Shown here: positions 46,877-55,973 of the stretch, in pieces | Layout of the letters: each line of letters begins with the position of its first letter | How positions within the stretch are numbered: the stretch's first letter is position 1 | Origin: Hylemonella gracilis | Lineage (GTDB): Bacteria; Pseudomonadota; Gammaproteobacteria; Burkholderiales; Burkholderiaceae_C | Direction: 5' to 3' | NCBI RefSeq assembly: GCF_004328645.1 | Contig: NZ_CP031395.1 | Coordinates: forward strand, 310,001-374,000 | Length of the DNA stretch: 64,000 bases | Position numbers and translations under genes: made by a program | Notes under the pieces: generated by a model | The model's input: the letters and a program-made list of their open reading frames with translations, nothing else | What the model was told of the DNA's origin: nothing | The model's database searches: none

Positions 46877-48238
46877 TCAGGTCTCGCGCCAATAGTCCGG
46901 CACGAACAAGAACACGCAGCAAGCGACCACGGCGTTGGCCAAGCCGATGCAGAGGAACACTTCCGGAATCGTCGCTCCCGCGTCCAGCAAGGCCCCGGCC
47001 AACAGGGCGCTGACGACCATGTAGAGCGCATTCAGAATGTTGTTGGCCGCGATCACGCGCGCACGGTGCGTGGGCGGGCTGCGGCGCTGGATCAGCACGT
47101 ACATGGGCACGCTGTAGAGCCCGACGAAGAGACTGAGCAACAGCAGGTCGGCCATCACGCGCCAGTGCGGTGGCCGGGCCGCGAAGGTGGCCAGGTTCAT
47201 CAGATCCACCGGCGGCAGGCCACGCGAGGCGAAGTACAGATCGACCGCGAACACGCTCATGCCCACGGCGCCCAGCGGCGCCAGGAAGCGGCGGACCACG
47301 CCGGCGCGCTGTTCCAACACTTCGCACAACAGGGCTCCTACGCCGATGCCGATCGAGAACAGCACCAGCAGAAGGGAAGCCACCTGCTCGTCGCCGCGCA
47401 GCACTTCCTTGGCATAGGCGGGAAATAGCGACAGAAAGACTGCGCCGAAGAACCACATCCAGCTGATGCCCAGCAGGGAATGGAAGACCTTGGCGTCGCG
47501 CCGCGCCAGTTGGAGGTTGCGCCAGGTTTCGCTGAAGGGATTCCAGTTGATGCGCAAGCCCGGGTCAGTGGCCGGCAGCAGAGGCACGCGTGCCGCGGCC
47601 AGCCGGCCCAGCACGGCCACCGCCAGACAGGCCAGCGCCGCGGCCTGCGCGCCCGTCACCGGGCTGGAAGTGGGCAGTGACATCAGCAGGCCACCCGCCA
47701 TATTGCCCAGCAGGATGGCGACGAAGGTGCCCATCTGCACCATGCCGTTGCCGCCCGTGAGTTCACGCGGCTGCAGCGCGGCGGGCAGGTAGGCGTGCTT
47801 GACCGGACCGAAGAGCGTGGAATGCACCCCCATCAGGAAGATGCACAGCAGCAGGACGGGCACGTTGGGCGCCAGCAAGCCCCAGGCCGCCGCCAGCATG
47901 ATGAGCACCTCCAGATTCTTGACGAAACGGATCATGGCGCTCTTCTCATGCTTGTCGCAGAGCTGGCCGCTGGTGGCGGAAAACAGCAGGAACGGCAGGA
48001 TGAAAAGCGCGCCGATGACCAGCCCCGCCTGCACCGGTGGCAGCCAGCTCACCTGGAGTTGGTAGGTCACCAGGACCGTGAAGGCGAACTTGAACAGGTT
48101 GTCGTTGGCGGCGCCAGCGAACTGGGTCCAGAAGAAAGGCGCGTAACGGCGCTGGCGCAGGAGAGAGAACTGGCCGCTCGCGGGACCTTCCGCTGGCGTC
48201 CCGTGCGCACGCTGATCGGCTTGCGCGGGCATGCTCAT
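46877..48238 (-). CDS. MFS transporter, LplT-like
   Basis: A 453-residue major-facilitator protein with about twelve membrane helices. The N-terminal phrase FFWTQFAGAANDNLFKFAFT, with LFILPFLLFSATSGQLCDKH and GVHSTLFGPVKHAYLP, is typical of the LplT branch that flips lysophospholipids and is often fused to acyltransferases. Here it stands alone. The start at 48238 overlaps the FIST stop by 4 bases (ATGA). The frame continues upstream to 48418 inside FIST and is ignored there. It converges with receptor 4. The lysophospholipid role is inferred. Confidence 0.85.
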   Translation of the reverse strand: MSMPAQADQRAHGTPAEGPASGQFSLLRQRRYAPFFWTQFAGAANDNLFKFAFTVLVTYQLQVSWLPPVQAGLVIGALFILPFLLFSATSGQLCDKHEKSAMIRFVKNLEVLIMLAAAWGLLAPNVPVLLLCIFLMGVHSTLFGPVKHAYLPAALQPRELTGGNGMVQMGTFVAILLGNMAGGLLMSLPTSSPVTGAQAAALACLAVAVLGRLAAARVPLLPATDPGLRINWNPFSETWRNLQLARRDAKVFHSLLGISWMWFFGAVFLSLFPAYAKEVLRGDEQVASLLLVLFSIGIGVGALLCEVLEQRAGVVRRFLAPLGAVGMSVFAVDLYFASRGLPPVDLMNLATFAARPPHWRVMADLLLLSLFVGLYSVPMYVLIQRRSPPTHRARVIAANNILNALYMVVSALLAGALLDAGATIPEVFLCIGLANAVVACCVFLFVPDYWRET

Positions 48239-49638
48239 GCGGCGGCCCCCTCGGGCGCGAGGAAGACTGTGAGAACGCCGGTGTAACCATGCAATTGCCG
48301 GTGCGCGATCTCGCCCCCGGCAAAGAAGCCAATCAGCGGCACGTCGCCCAGGGCATGGCGCACCAACTGCAGTTCCGCGCTGGGCGCGCCGAAATGCGGG
48401 CCGCCACGACCTGAACAACTGACATAGATGGCGCCAGCAATTTCACGCGAGGGCACGGCAGGGTGCGCCGCCAGAGTCGGCGCGCCCTGCTCGGACGCGA
48501 CATCGGACGCAGCGCCAGGCGTGGACACTGCCGCGCTATACAGCGGTAGTTCGTCTGGCTCCAGCTCGGCACGGATTTCGGTGCAGATGCGAATCAGGTC
48601 GGCGCGCGCGGCCTGAACATTGCGTTGGCAGAAGGCAAGCTGCATGCCTTCGGTCACGCGCTCGGCCAGGGCCACGCCGCCCCGCTGCGGGTCCAGCCCC
48701 ACGATGTGGCGCACGCGCACGTCCGGGCCGAACAAGCCACCCCGTCCGATCACGCGGCCCGACGGGCTGGCACCTGCGTGCGCGTGATCTCCCGCACGCG
48801 AGTTTGCGGCGGCATCCGATTGCTGCCCATGGGCAGGCGGGGGCGCCACCAGCCCCGCGAGCGTGGCACGCACCGCCTCCAGGGCCTGCTGCGGTTGGTC
48901 GAGCGAGACGCCCAGTTCACGCAGCAGCACGTCGAGCGCGGGCTCGCCGTCGAGCTGGTAGACCACGTGGCGCTCGGCCTCGGTGACCACGTGGTCACCG
49001 CCAACCGGCGTGAGTGGCGCGCAGCCCTGCGTGACACGCGACACCAAGGCGACCTCCGGACCAAAAGCCACGCCGGACAGACCGCCATGGAACACACCGC
49101 TGCTGCGGCCCTGCCCGCGCAGATAGCCGTCACCGCCTTGCGCGAACTGCACGCTCTGCTGGCGGCTGGCGGCCAGGCCGCCGAAGAGATACCCCGAACT
49201 GGTGCGCGCCGCCATCTCCTCGATCAGCTCGCCCAGCTCGGGCGCATGGCCATCGGCATGGATCAGGGCCGTGTGCGCGGCGAAGCTCTGCGCCAAGGGC
49301 GCCACGCCGGAGAACACGCGGTACTGGTCGGCCGGGATGTCGCACAGCATCACCGCCAGCGCGGGTTCGTCGAAGTACTCGACACCCGTGGCCGCGATGC
49401 CCACGCCCACCGTGCCGGACCAGTCCGTCACCTCGGGCAGTTCGGCGCTCAGGTGCGCGAGGATGGCTTGCGCCTCGTTCGCGTAGTGGTCGGTGATGTA
49501 AAGGAGGGCCAGGCTGGGGGCCAGCCCCGCGCCCTTGGACGCGCGACTGGCGATCTGGGCTCGCAGTTGCGCCAGCACCAGGGTGGCCGCCATGCGCCAT
49601 TGCGGATGGGTGGCGTGAGCAAGAAGGTACGGGTTCAT
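48235..49638 (-). CDS. FIST domain signal-transduction protein
   Basis: A 467-residue FIST N + C domain protein. The N-terminal part has LALLYITDHYANEAQAILAH, TDWSGTVGVGIAATG, SGYLFGGLAASRQ and GGLSGVAFGPEVAL. The C-terminal part has ASPSGRVIGRGG, AIYVSCSGRGG and LIGFFAGGEIAH, with the final HGYTGVLTVF. FIST is a predicted small-molecule sensory domain. An alternative ATG at 49653 overlaps the phaM stop by 8 bases. It is coupled to the LplT-like gene downstream. The ligand is unknown. Confidence 0.88.
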   Translation of the reverse strand: MNPYLLAHATHPQWRMAATLVLAQLRAQIASRASKGAGLAPSLALLYITDHYANEAQAILAHLSAELPEVTDWSGTVGVGIAATGVEYFDEPALAVMLCDIPADQYRVFSGVAPLAQSFAAHTALIHADGHAPELGELIEEMAARTSSGYLFGGLAASRQQSVQFAQGGDGYLRGQGRSSGVFHGGLSGVAFGPEVALVSRVTQGCAPLTPVGGDHVVTEAERHVVYQLDGEPALDVLLRELGVSLDQPQQALEAVRATLAGLVAPPPAHGQQSDAAANSRAGDHAHAGASPSGRVIGRGGLFGPDVRVRHIVGLDPQRGGVALAERVTEGMQLAFCQRNVQAARADLIRICTEIRAELEPDELPLYSAAVSTPGAASDVASEQGAPTLAAHPAVPSREIAGAIYVSCSGRGGPHFGAPSAELQLVRHALGDVPLIGFFAGGEIAHRQLHGYTGVLTVFLAPEGAAA

Positions 49639-49645
49639 GGAACGA

Positions 49646-50302
49646 TCAGGCATTCGGGCCATCGCGCGGGCCGGAGTTCGGCTTCGGGTCATCGGCCCCT
49701 GGACGCGTCGCCTTGCGCGGCGTGGCGCGCCGGGGCGCTGGGGCGGCATCGGCCGAGGCCGCCGCGGACGACTGTGGCCCCGGGGCCGCGGCTGCGGCTG
49801 AAGCCGCGGCGCCACGCGCCGCCACGTCCTGCAGGGCCTGATTGGCAATGGTCTGGAACTGTTGCGTCAGGGCACCCCAGTACTGCATGGCATCGGCCAT
49901 GAAGGGCGGCGCGGCGGGGTCCGCGCCGGCAGCCGACGCTGCCGATGCACTGGACGCCGCGGCACGGTCTTCGGAACTGGTTTGAGCCCCGGGCATCGAA
50001 CCGGCCATGCCACTCATGCTGCCCATGCTGCCCATGCTGCGCAATGCAGCCAGGGTCATCTTCTGAACTTCCAGGGCTTGCAAGGTGGCCTTCAGGGCGG
50101 CCGTGTTCTGATCCAGCCAGAACAGCACGGCCTTGAGCTCGCCAATGCGCTGGTCCAGCACCTTCGGGTCCAGCGTGGGCGCGATCCAACTGGCGTACAA
50201 GGCCTGCGGATCGCCTTGTGCCAGTTTCTGCAGAAAGTCAAAGCCTGGCACATAGGCGCCGAAATCAGCGCCCAAGCCCTGGGGATGTGCTTTCTGGTTC
50301 AT
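49646..50302 (-). CDS. phaM: PHB granule-associated protein PhaM
   Basis: A 218-residue protein with the PhaM family core: FGAYVPGFDFLQKLAQGD, WIAPTLDPKVLDQRI and LDQNTAALKATLQALEVQKM. A Ser/Met/Ala-rich linker follows, including GSMGSMSGMAGSM from a short DNA tandem repeat near 50005-50035. It ends in a basic tail (PRRATPRKATRPG) like the DNA-binding lysine-rich tails of PhaM. PhaM activates PHB synthase and ties polyhydroxybutyrate granules to the nucleoid. It is first in an apparent phaM-FIST-MFS operon. Confidence 0.82.
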   Translation of the reverse strand: MNQKAHPQGLGADFGAYVPGFDFLQKLAQGDPQALYASWIAPTLDPKVLDQRIGELKAVLFWLDQNTAALKATLQALEVQKMTLAALRSMGSMGSMSGMAGSMPGAQTSSEDRAAASSASAASAAGADPAAPPFMADAMQYWGALTQQFQTIANQALQDVAARGAAASAAAAAPGPQSSAAASADAAPAPRRATPRKATRPGADDPKPNSGPRDGPNA

Positions 50303-50416
50303 GGTTGCGCGGGTCCGGTCGGTGCGCGCAGCTTAACGCGAACCGGCGGCGCACGACTCCGACACCCGCAAAGAAACCCCAAATCCGCGACGCCTGTCGC
50401 GGGTCGGTCACAAGGC

Positions 50417-50884
50417 TCAGTGCTTGGCGCCGTGGCCCGATGGGCTCGCACCCATGGTCATGGCGCGCACGGGAATCTGCAGTTCCTGGCGGCTCTCCTT
50501 GCCCTGCGCATTCTTGAACAACAGGGTCACCGGAATGTTTTGGTCTGCACGCAGGGCTCCCTTCAGGTCCATCAGCATGACGTGGTAACCACCCGGCTTG
50601 AGCTCCACGGTCTGCCCGGCGGGCAGATCCAGGCCGGCGATGGCGCGCATCTTCATGACGTCGCCTTCCATCTTCATCTCATGCACCTCGGCAACGCCCG
50701 CGACGGGCGTGGTCACGCCCACGAGGCGCATGCCTTCCTTGGCGGTGAGCTTCATGAAAGCGCCGCTGGACTTCTGGCCCTGCACCGTGGCACGTGCCCA
50801 GGCTTCCTGCACGTCGACGGTCTGGGCCTGTACGGCGCCCGCGGCAGCCAAGGCGACAAAGGCGATCAGGTGTTTGATGTTCAT
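50417..50884 (-). CDS. Periplasmic copper chaperone PCu(A)C
   Basis: A 155-residue exported protein (signal peptide LIAFVALAAAGAVQAQ) of the PCu(A)C/DUF461 family. The H/M copper site is present: EVHEMKMEGDVMKMR and GYHVMLMDLKG; the tail SGHGAKH adds histidines. It delivers Cu(I) to cytochrome oxidase CuA/CuB assembly or protects from copper. GAGGAG upstream of the ATG at 50884 fixes the start. It lies 166 bases downstream of a DUF2946 gene on the same strand, a frequent pairing. Confidence 0.92.
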   Translation of the reverse strand: MNIKHLIAFVALAAAGAVQAQTVDVQEAWARATVQGQKSSGAFMKLTAKEGMRLVGVTTPVAGVAEVHEMKMEGDVMKMRAIAGLDLPAGQTVELKPGGYHVMLMDLKGALRADQNIPVTLLFKNAQGKESRQELQIPVRAMTMGASPSGHGAKH

Positions 50885-51050
50885 GGTGAAACTCCTCTGG
50901 GGGTGGATGCCGGTCGCCCGGCGGACAAATTGATTTCTTCTGCCCAACGACCGGCACGATGGCGCGTTCATTCGCGACCAGGCATACGACGCAGGCAAGG
51001 CAGCGAACGGCCGACCCATCCAGGGCGGTCGCGCACTGCGCAGGCAAGGA

Positions 51051-51410
51051 TCAGGAAGAAGCAGGCGGGCCGCGAGGCGGCAGGGGCGCGGCCGTGCGGC
51101 CGGCGATGTGCGCCGTCATCCACGGGCGCGGTGCGTAAGACGGCGGTGCGTCGTGTGCGGCGACGGGCAGGGACAGGCTCGGCGGTGTCAGCACCTGCAC
51201 GCACAAGGGACAGTCCAGGGTATGGGCATGGTTGGCGATGGCGCCATCGTCACCGCCCCGGGCTATCAGCTTCACGACGCCATCGGCGGCGCAGACCAAC
51301 TCCATCGCCTTGGGCTGCACGATGGGCGAGGCAATGGCCACGCCCAGCGCGAGCGCGAACCCGGCCAGCACGAGGCGGGCGAGGAAACGGGCGCGGCGCA
51401 GGGTCTGCAT
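51051..51410 (-). CDS. DUF2946-family protein
   Basis: A 119-residue protein with an N-terminal membrane/signal helix (LARLVLAGFALALGVAIAS) and the DUF2946-type motif HAHTLDCPLC in its middle, followed by a Pro-rich tail. The family is associated with copper-handling loci. Here it precedes a PCu(A)C chaperone, which supports a copper role. The CxxC and adjacent histidines could bind metal. Confidence 0.75.
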   Translation of the reverse strand: MQTLRRARFLARLVLAGFALALGVAIASPIVQPKAMELVCAADGVVKLIARGGDDGAIANHAHTLDCPLCVQVLTPPSLSLPVAAHDAPPSYAPRPWMTAHIAGRTAAPLPPRGPPASS

Positions 51411-51433
51411 GGGGCGCGATTATGCCGCGCTGG

Positions 51434-52435
51434 TCATGCGGACCTGGACGCGATCTGCTGCTCGATGGCGCCGAAGACGGACTGGCCGTCGCGGCCTTTC
51501 ATCTCGATGCGCAGGCTGTCGCCAAACTTCATGTAGGCCGTGGTGGGCTGGCCGTCCAGGCGGCTTTCCATGGCACGTTTCTCGGCGATGCAGCCGTAGC
51601 CCTTGGGCCAGTCCAGACGCCCTTCGGCATCGACCGCCCGATTGCTGAGCGCACCGCCCCCGACGATGCTGCCCACGCGCACGCGCCGGGTTGCCCCCAG
51701 CGCCGCGACGAGTTGACCGAAAGAAACCTCCATGGCCTCGCCCGCCTCGCACAGGCCCACGGTGCGGCCATTCCAGGTGGTCTGCAAGCTCAGATGGACA
51801 CGTCCATCCACCCAGGACTCGCCGAGTTCATCGGGCGTGACGGCCACGGGGCTGAAGGCCACGGCGGGTTTGCTCTGCACAAAACCAAACCCGCGCGCGC
51901 GTTCCTCGGCCAGGCGCTGGCGCAGCGTCCAGCCATTGGCCAGCATGAGCAGGCGCACGCCGTCCAGCGCCTGCTCGGGCGGCGCGCCCGCGGGCACGTC
52001 ACCCGTGATGACGGCCAGCCCCGCCTCGAAATCGATGCCGGGGTCCAGGTCAGACGACGCATCGCTGGCGAACAGCGCCTTGTCACAAGCGCCTTGCAGA
52101 TGTCCGTAGCCCTGATACAGGGGCAGGGCCGCACCGGTCAGCTCCGGGTACAACAAGTCGACATGGTTCGGACAGCTCAGGCCACCCGCAAACTGGAAGG
52201 CCCGCGGCAGTGGCGCCATGCACTGCGTCGCATCGAAGGGGAAAGCATGCCTCGCCTTGCCCTGGTTCAGCGTGGTGTACAGATCCTCCAGCTGGGGGGC
52301 GAGAAAGTTCCAGTCGTCCAACACCTGCTGCAGGCGCTGCGCGATGCCGGTCGCATAATGGGCTTGACTGAGGTCACGCGAGACGACGATCAACTGACCA
52401 TCGCGCGAGCCGTCTTTGTAAGTGGCGAGTTTCAT
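51434..52435 (-). CDS. Fumarylacetoacetate hydrolase family enzyme
   Basis: A 333-residue member of the FAH superfamily, whose metal-dependent enzymes cleave C-C bonds of acylpyruvates or hydrate/decarboxylate keto acids. It begins MKLATYKDGSRDGQLIVVSR, has the catalytic-core DLDPGIDFEAGLAVITGDVP (acidic metal ligands) and ends with GSIVGGGALSN-type loops and YMKFGDSLRIEM. The start was taken at 52435, where the family N-terminus begins. Its exact substrate (for example fumarylacetoacetate) cannot be fixed. It is divergent from the DUF3108 gene. Confidence 0.88.
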   Translation of the reverse strand: MKLATYKDGSRDGQLIVVSRDLSQAHYATGIAQRLQQVLDDWNFLAPQLEDLYTTLNQGKARHAFPFDATQCMAPLPRAFQFAGGLSCPNHVDLLYPELTGAALPLYQGYGHLQGACDKALFASDASSDLDPGIDFEAGLAVITGDVPAGAPPEQALDGVRLLMLANGWTLRQRLAEERARGFGFVQSKPAVAFSPVAVTPDELGESWVDGRVHLSLQTTWNGRTVGLCEAGEAMEVSFGQLVAALGATRRVRVGSIVGGGALSNRAVDAEGRLDWPKGYGCIAEKRAMESRLDGQPTTAYMKFGDSLRIEMKGRDGQSVFGAIEQQIASRSA

Positions 52436-52506
52436 CGGGATGCAATCATTTCCATCGGCGTCTGTGGTGCCGTCCATAGTGCCCAGACGCAAGCTGTGAT
52501 TACACC

Positions 52507-53298
52507 ATGAGCGATTTTGAGCACATGCGCCGCCGCGCCTGGCTGATGCACGCTGGCCTGGCCCTGTTGCCAGGTCAGGCCATGAGCCAATGGGTCCAGG
52601 CGGCCGAAATGCCGCTCCGCGTCGCGCCCGATGCCGTGCCCGCGCCCTTGCACCTGCGTTACCGGGTGCGCGGTACCGTCGCTTTCCTGCCGCTGTTTGC
52701 CGATGGGTATCTGTCGTGGCAGCACGGAAACGGACGCTATGAGGCCCGGCTGAAGCTGGACGCAGGGTTTCTAGGCACGCGCGAGCGCATCAGCAAGGGC
52801 AGGATCACCTCGACCGGCTTGCAGCCCCTGAGCTACACCGATCGCTCCCAGAACGAGCACGACACTGAATTCGACTGGCCCCGCGCCGAGGCTCGCCTGG
52901 GCAGGGGCGGCACCACCCGCCTGGCTCCGGGCACGCAAGACCTGGTTAGCCTGTACATCCAGCTGGCCTGTCTTTTCGCCACAAACACCACGTCGCCGGT
53001 TTTCAGGACCGACGGCGCGCAGCTGCCGCTTCCCGTCCTGGGCAACGGCAAGACCGTGGAACACTGGCGCCTGGTGGTCCAGGGCGAGGAGACCTTGAAT
53101 CTGCCGGGTGGGCCAGTGCTCACACGCAAGTTGCTGCGTCTGCCCGAGCCCTCAGACAACCTGGGCGCGGAACTTTGGATGGCGCCTGCATTGAATTGGA
53201 TGCCTGCGCGCATCCGGCTGAGCGAGGGCAGGAGCAGCGACGTCGATCTGCTATGGAGTCAGTCCATGGCGCCCATGCCCGCCGCTGAGACCGCTTGA
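52507..53298 (+). CDS. DUF3108-family exported protein
   Basis: A 263-residue protein with a weak N-terminal signal region (RRAWLMHAGLALLPGQAMSQ) and a beta-rich DUF3108 domain (LRYRVRGTVAFLPLFADGYL, RYEARLKLDAGFLGTRERIS, GRITSTGLQPLSYTDRSQNE, VLGNGKTVEHWRLVVQGEE). Members are predicted periplasmic beta-sandwich proteins. Function unknown. Divergent from the FAH gene across 71 bases. Confidence 0.8.
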   Translation: MSDFEHMRRRAWLMHAGLALLPGQAMSQWVQAAEMPLRVAPDAVPAPLHLRYRVRGTVAFLPLFADGYLSWQHGNGRYEARLKLDAGFLGTRERISKGRITSTGLQPLSYTDRSQNEHDTEFDWPRAEARLGRGGTTRLAPGTQDLVSLYIQLACLFATNTTSPVFRTDGAQLPLPVLGNGKTVEHWRLVVQGEETLNLPGGPVLTRKLLRLPEPSDNLGAELWMAPALNWMPARIRLSEGRSSDVDLLWSQSMAPMPAAETA

Positions 53299-53397
53299 AA
53301 TCCGCAATGCGCAACCCCAACTGCAATTCCAGCATGAAACTTGCGGCTGTAACCTTGCCACCACCCGGTTCCCACCATCTGCCTATAGACTGACGCC

Positions 53398-53715
53398 ATG
53401 CACACCTTGTACGACTCGGAGTCTTTCATCGTCACCCACCTGCTGGCCAGCCCCATCCGCCAGGACGACAACGGGCGCGTCATGGTCAGCGACCCGGATG
53501 ACGAATACATGGCCGACCGTCCCTCGCTGATGCGCCACGGTTTCGAGATCGTGGACAAGCGCTCGGGCAAGGAGCTGTTCCTCGACGGCGCCTGGGCCGA
53601 GCTCTTCCAGCAACACCTGAGCGAGTGGCAGCGCACGCAACCGACGCAGGACGAAGTGGAAAACACGCTGGCGCAGTACGCCGAGCTCGCGACCCTGCCC
53701 TTGCACGTGCACTGA
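53398..53715 (+). CDS. DUF3567 (BTH_I0359-type) protein
   Basis: A 105-residue soluble protein typical of betaproteobacteria: MHTLYDSESFIVTHL at the start, HGFEIVDKRSGKELFLDGAW in the middle, and TQDEVENTLAQYAELATLPL near the end. The family is small, widely conserved in Burkholderiales and of unknown function. It is a useful lineage marker for this window. It includes a ~20-residue segment (SPIRQDDNGRVMVSDPDDEY) longer than in Burkholderia homologues as I remember them. Confidence 0.85.
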   Translation: MHTLYDSESFIVTHLLASPIRQDDNGRVMVSDPDDEYMADRPSLMRHGFEIVDKRSGKELFLDGAWAELFQQHLSEWQRTQPTQDEVENTLAQYAELATLPLHVH

Positions 53716-53777
53716 GCCCGCCTGCGCCGTGGCGGCGGCACAGGCGCCGACCCGCGAAGGCGAGTTCAGGGGGTTGT

Positions 53778-53810
53778 CGCCCCGGTATCCCACGCCGGGG
53801 CGTCGGCTTT
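53778..53810 (+). terminator. Terminator-like hairpin before purU
   Basis: CGCCCCGG-TATCCCACG-CCGGGGCG forms an 8-bp stem with a 9-base loop, followed by TCGGCTTTT. It probably ends the DUF3567 transcript. The T-run is short. A GCGACAATGG element just after it resembles a -10 box for purU. Confidence 0.5.
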
Positions 53811-53852
53811 TGCGACAATGGCAGCTTCTTCTTTCCGCATTCCGCCCCAGCC

Positions 53853-54701
53853 ATGAGCGTCGCCTACATCCTCACCTTCTCCTGCCCGGACCGCCTGGGC
53901 CTTGTGCATGCCGTCTCGGGTTTCCTGCTGGAACGCGGCGGCAACATCGAGGAAGCGGCGCAGTACAACGACCCCGACACGGGTCTGTTCTTCATGCGGG
54001 TGCGTTTCTCCTGCGAACAGGTCAGCCACACGGACCTGCAGGCTCAGTTGAAGACTTTCGCCGAACCCTTCCAGATGCAATGGCGGCTGAACCCGGCCGA
54101 GACCAAGGTGCGCACCCTCATCTTCGTCAGCAAGGAAGGCCATTGCCTGAACGACCTGTTGTTCCGCTGGAAGATCGGCCTGCTGCCCATCGACATCCGC
54201 GCCATCGTCTCTAACCACCGCGACTTCTACCAACTCGCGGCCAGCTACAACATCCCCTTCCACCACGTTCCCGTCACGGCGGCCACCAAGGCAGAAGCCG
54301 AGGCGCGGCAGTTCGAGATCGTGCAGGCCGAAAACGCGGAACTGGTGGTGCTGGCGCGCTACATGCAGGTGCTGAGCGACGATCTCTGCCGCAAACTCTC
54401 GGGCAAGGCCATCAACATCCACCACAGCTTCCTGCCCAGCTTCAAGGGTGCCAAGCCCTACTACCAGGCGCATGACCGCGGCGTGAAGCTGATCGGCGCC
54501 ACCGCCCACTACGTGACGGCGGACCTGGACGAAGGCCCCATCATCGAACAGGACGTGGCGCGCGTGGACCACAGCAAGACGGTGGAAGACTTCACCGCCA
54601 TCGGCCGCGACACCGAAAGCCAGGTGCTGGCGCGCGCCGTCAAGTGGCACAGCGAGCACCGCGTGATCTTGAACGGGCACAAGACGGTGATCTTCAAGTA
54701 A
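53853..54701 (+). CDS. purU: Formyltetrahydrofolate deformylase
   Basis: PurU hydrolyses 10-formyl-THF to formate and THF, balancing the one-carbon pool. The 282-residue protein has an N-terminal ACT domain (LTFSCPDRLGLVHAVSGFLL, GNIEEAAQYNDPDTGLFFMR). A formyltransferase-fold domain follows, with LVVLARYMQVLS, the catalytic KAINIHHSFLPSFKGAKPY and ATAHYVTADLDEGPIIEQD. The start at 53853 gives the normal MSVAYILTFSCPD beginning. Confidence 0.95.
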   Translation: MSVAYILTFSCPDRLGLVHAVSGFLLERGGNIEEAAQYNDPDTGLFFMRVRFSCEQVSHTDLQAQLKTFAEPFQMQWRLNPAETKVRTLIFVSKEGHCLNDLLFRWKIGLLPIDIRAIVSNHRDFYQLAASYNIPFHHVPVTAATKAEAEARQFEIVQAENAELVVLARYMQVLSDDLCRKLSGKAINIHHSFLPSFKGAKPYYQAHDRGVKLIGATAHYVTADLDEGPIIEQDVARVDHSKTVEDFTAIGRDTESQVLARAVKWHSEHRVILNGHKTVIFK

Positions 54702-54722
54702 GCCCGCTCAATCCCAAAAAAC

Positions 54723-54756
54723 AAAAGCCCCGGCGTCTTGCGACTCGGGGCTTTTT
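54723..54756. terminator. Bidirectional intrinsic terminator between purU and the aminotransferase gene
   Basis: AAAAGCCCCG and CGGGGCTTTTT flank a 13-base loop, so the stem is GC-rich with T-runs on both strands. It serves the convergent ends of purU and the class V aminotransferase. Confidence 0.85.
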
Positions 54757-54778
54757 GATTGATTCTGCGTCAAGAAAA

Positions 54779-55933
54779 TCAAGCCGCCTTCGCCACCTTC
54801 TCGGTGTAGCCCAACTTATCCAGCGCCGCAGCCAGCTGCGCCACGCTGCGGTCCGGGTTGTGCAGCTTGTCCAGGCCGAAGAGGCCGATGCGGAAGGTGC
54901 TGAAATCCTTGGGTTCGTCGCACTGCAGGGGCACGCCGGCGGCGGTCTGCAGGCCCAGGGCGAGGAATTTCTTGCTGTTCTGGATGTCGGTGTCGGTGGT
55001 GTAGCTGACCACGACGCCCGCGGCCTTGAAGCCGTCGGCGGCGACGCTGACAAAGCCGCGGCTTTCCAGCAGGGCGCGCACCTTGGCGCCCAGGGCCAGC
55101 TGTTCCTGGCGCACCTTGTCGAAGCCGTAGTCACGCGTTTCGCGCATCACCTGGTCCAGACGCGCCAGGGCGTCGGTAGGCATGGTGGTGTGGTACATGT
55201 GGCCGCCGTTTTCGTAGGCCTCCATGATCTGCAGCCACTTCTTGAGGTCGGCCGCGAAGCTGGTGCTGGTGGTGCCGTCGATGGCCTTGCGGGCGCGCTC
55301 GCTGAGCATCACCATCGCGCAGGCAGGCGAACCGCTCCAACCCTTTTGCGGCGCGCTGACCAGCACGTCCACGCCGGTGGCCTGCATGTCGACCCAGAGG
55401 CAGCCGGAGGCGATGCAGTCCAGCACGAAGAGGCCGCCCACCTCGTGCACGGCGTCCGTCACCTTCTTCAGGTAGTCGTCGGGCAGGATCATGCCGGCCG
55501 CGGTTTCCACGTGCGGGGCGAACACGACGTCCGGCTTCTCGGCCCGTATGGTGGCCACGACCTCGTCCACCGGGCAAGGCGTCCACGGCGCCTGCGGACC
55601 GGTGCCGATGCGGCGAGCCTTGAGCACGGTGGAACTGGCGGGGATATTGCCCATCTCGAAGATCTGGGTCCAGCGGTAGCTGAACCAGCCATTGCGGATC
55701 ACCAGAGTTTTCTTGCCGGTGGCGAATTGGCGCGCCACGGCTTCCATGCCGAAGGTGCCGCTACCGGGCACCAGGGCGGCGGACTTGGCCTTGTAGACAT
55801 CTTTGAGGATGGTGGAGATGTCCTTCATCACGCCCTGGAAGCGCTGGGACATGTGGTTCAGGGCGCGGTCGGTGTAGACCACCGAGAATTCAAGCAGGCC
55901 GTCGGGGTCGACGTTGGGCAGCAAAGCGGGCAT
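54779..55933 (-). CDS. Class V aminotransferase (alanine/serine-glyoxylate type)
   Basis: A 384-residue PLP enzyme of the alanine-glyoxylate/serine-glyoxylate aminotransferase group. It has LVPGSGTFGMEAVARQF (cofactor loop), FAPHVETAAGMILPDDYL, GGLFVLDCIASGCLW and the PLP lysine in VSAPQKGWSGSPACAM. AGGAGACACCC upstream fixes the start at 55933; the frame extends to 56176 through the psd 3' end. It lies 40 bases downstream of psd on the same strand. Its physiological substrate may be serine, alanine or a sulfonate-derived amine, and cannot be decided by sequence. Confidence 0.88.
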   Translation of the reverse strand: MPALLPNVDPDGLLEFSVVYTDRALNHMSQRFQGVMKDISTILKDVYKAKSAALVPGSGTFGMEAVARQFATGKKTLVIRNGWFSYRWTQIFEMGNIPASSTVLKARRIGTGPQAPWTPCPVDEVVATIRAEKPDVVFAPHVETAAGMILPDDYLKKVTDAVHEVGGLFVLDCIASGCLWVDMQATGVDVLVSAPQKGWSGSPACAMVMLSERARKAIDGTTSTSFAADLKKWLQIMEAYENGGHMYHTTMPTDALARLDQVMRETRDYGFDKVRQEQLALGAKVRALLESRGFVSVAADGFKAAGVVVSYTTDTDIQNSKKFLALGLQTAAGVPLQCDEPKDFSTFRIGLFGLDKLHNPDRSVAQLAAALDKLGYTEKVAKAA

Positions 55934-55973
55934 GGGTGTCTCCTGTGGACGCCTGACTTCCCTGAAACCGGTG

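Noticed and set aside
50000..50040. Short tandem repeat of CCCATGCTG in phaM
   Set aside because: Three or so imperfect units encode a Met/Ser/Gly linker in frame. Nine-base units do not shift the frame, so it is not a phase-variation tract.
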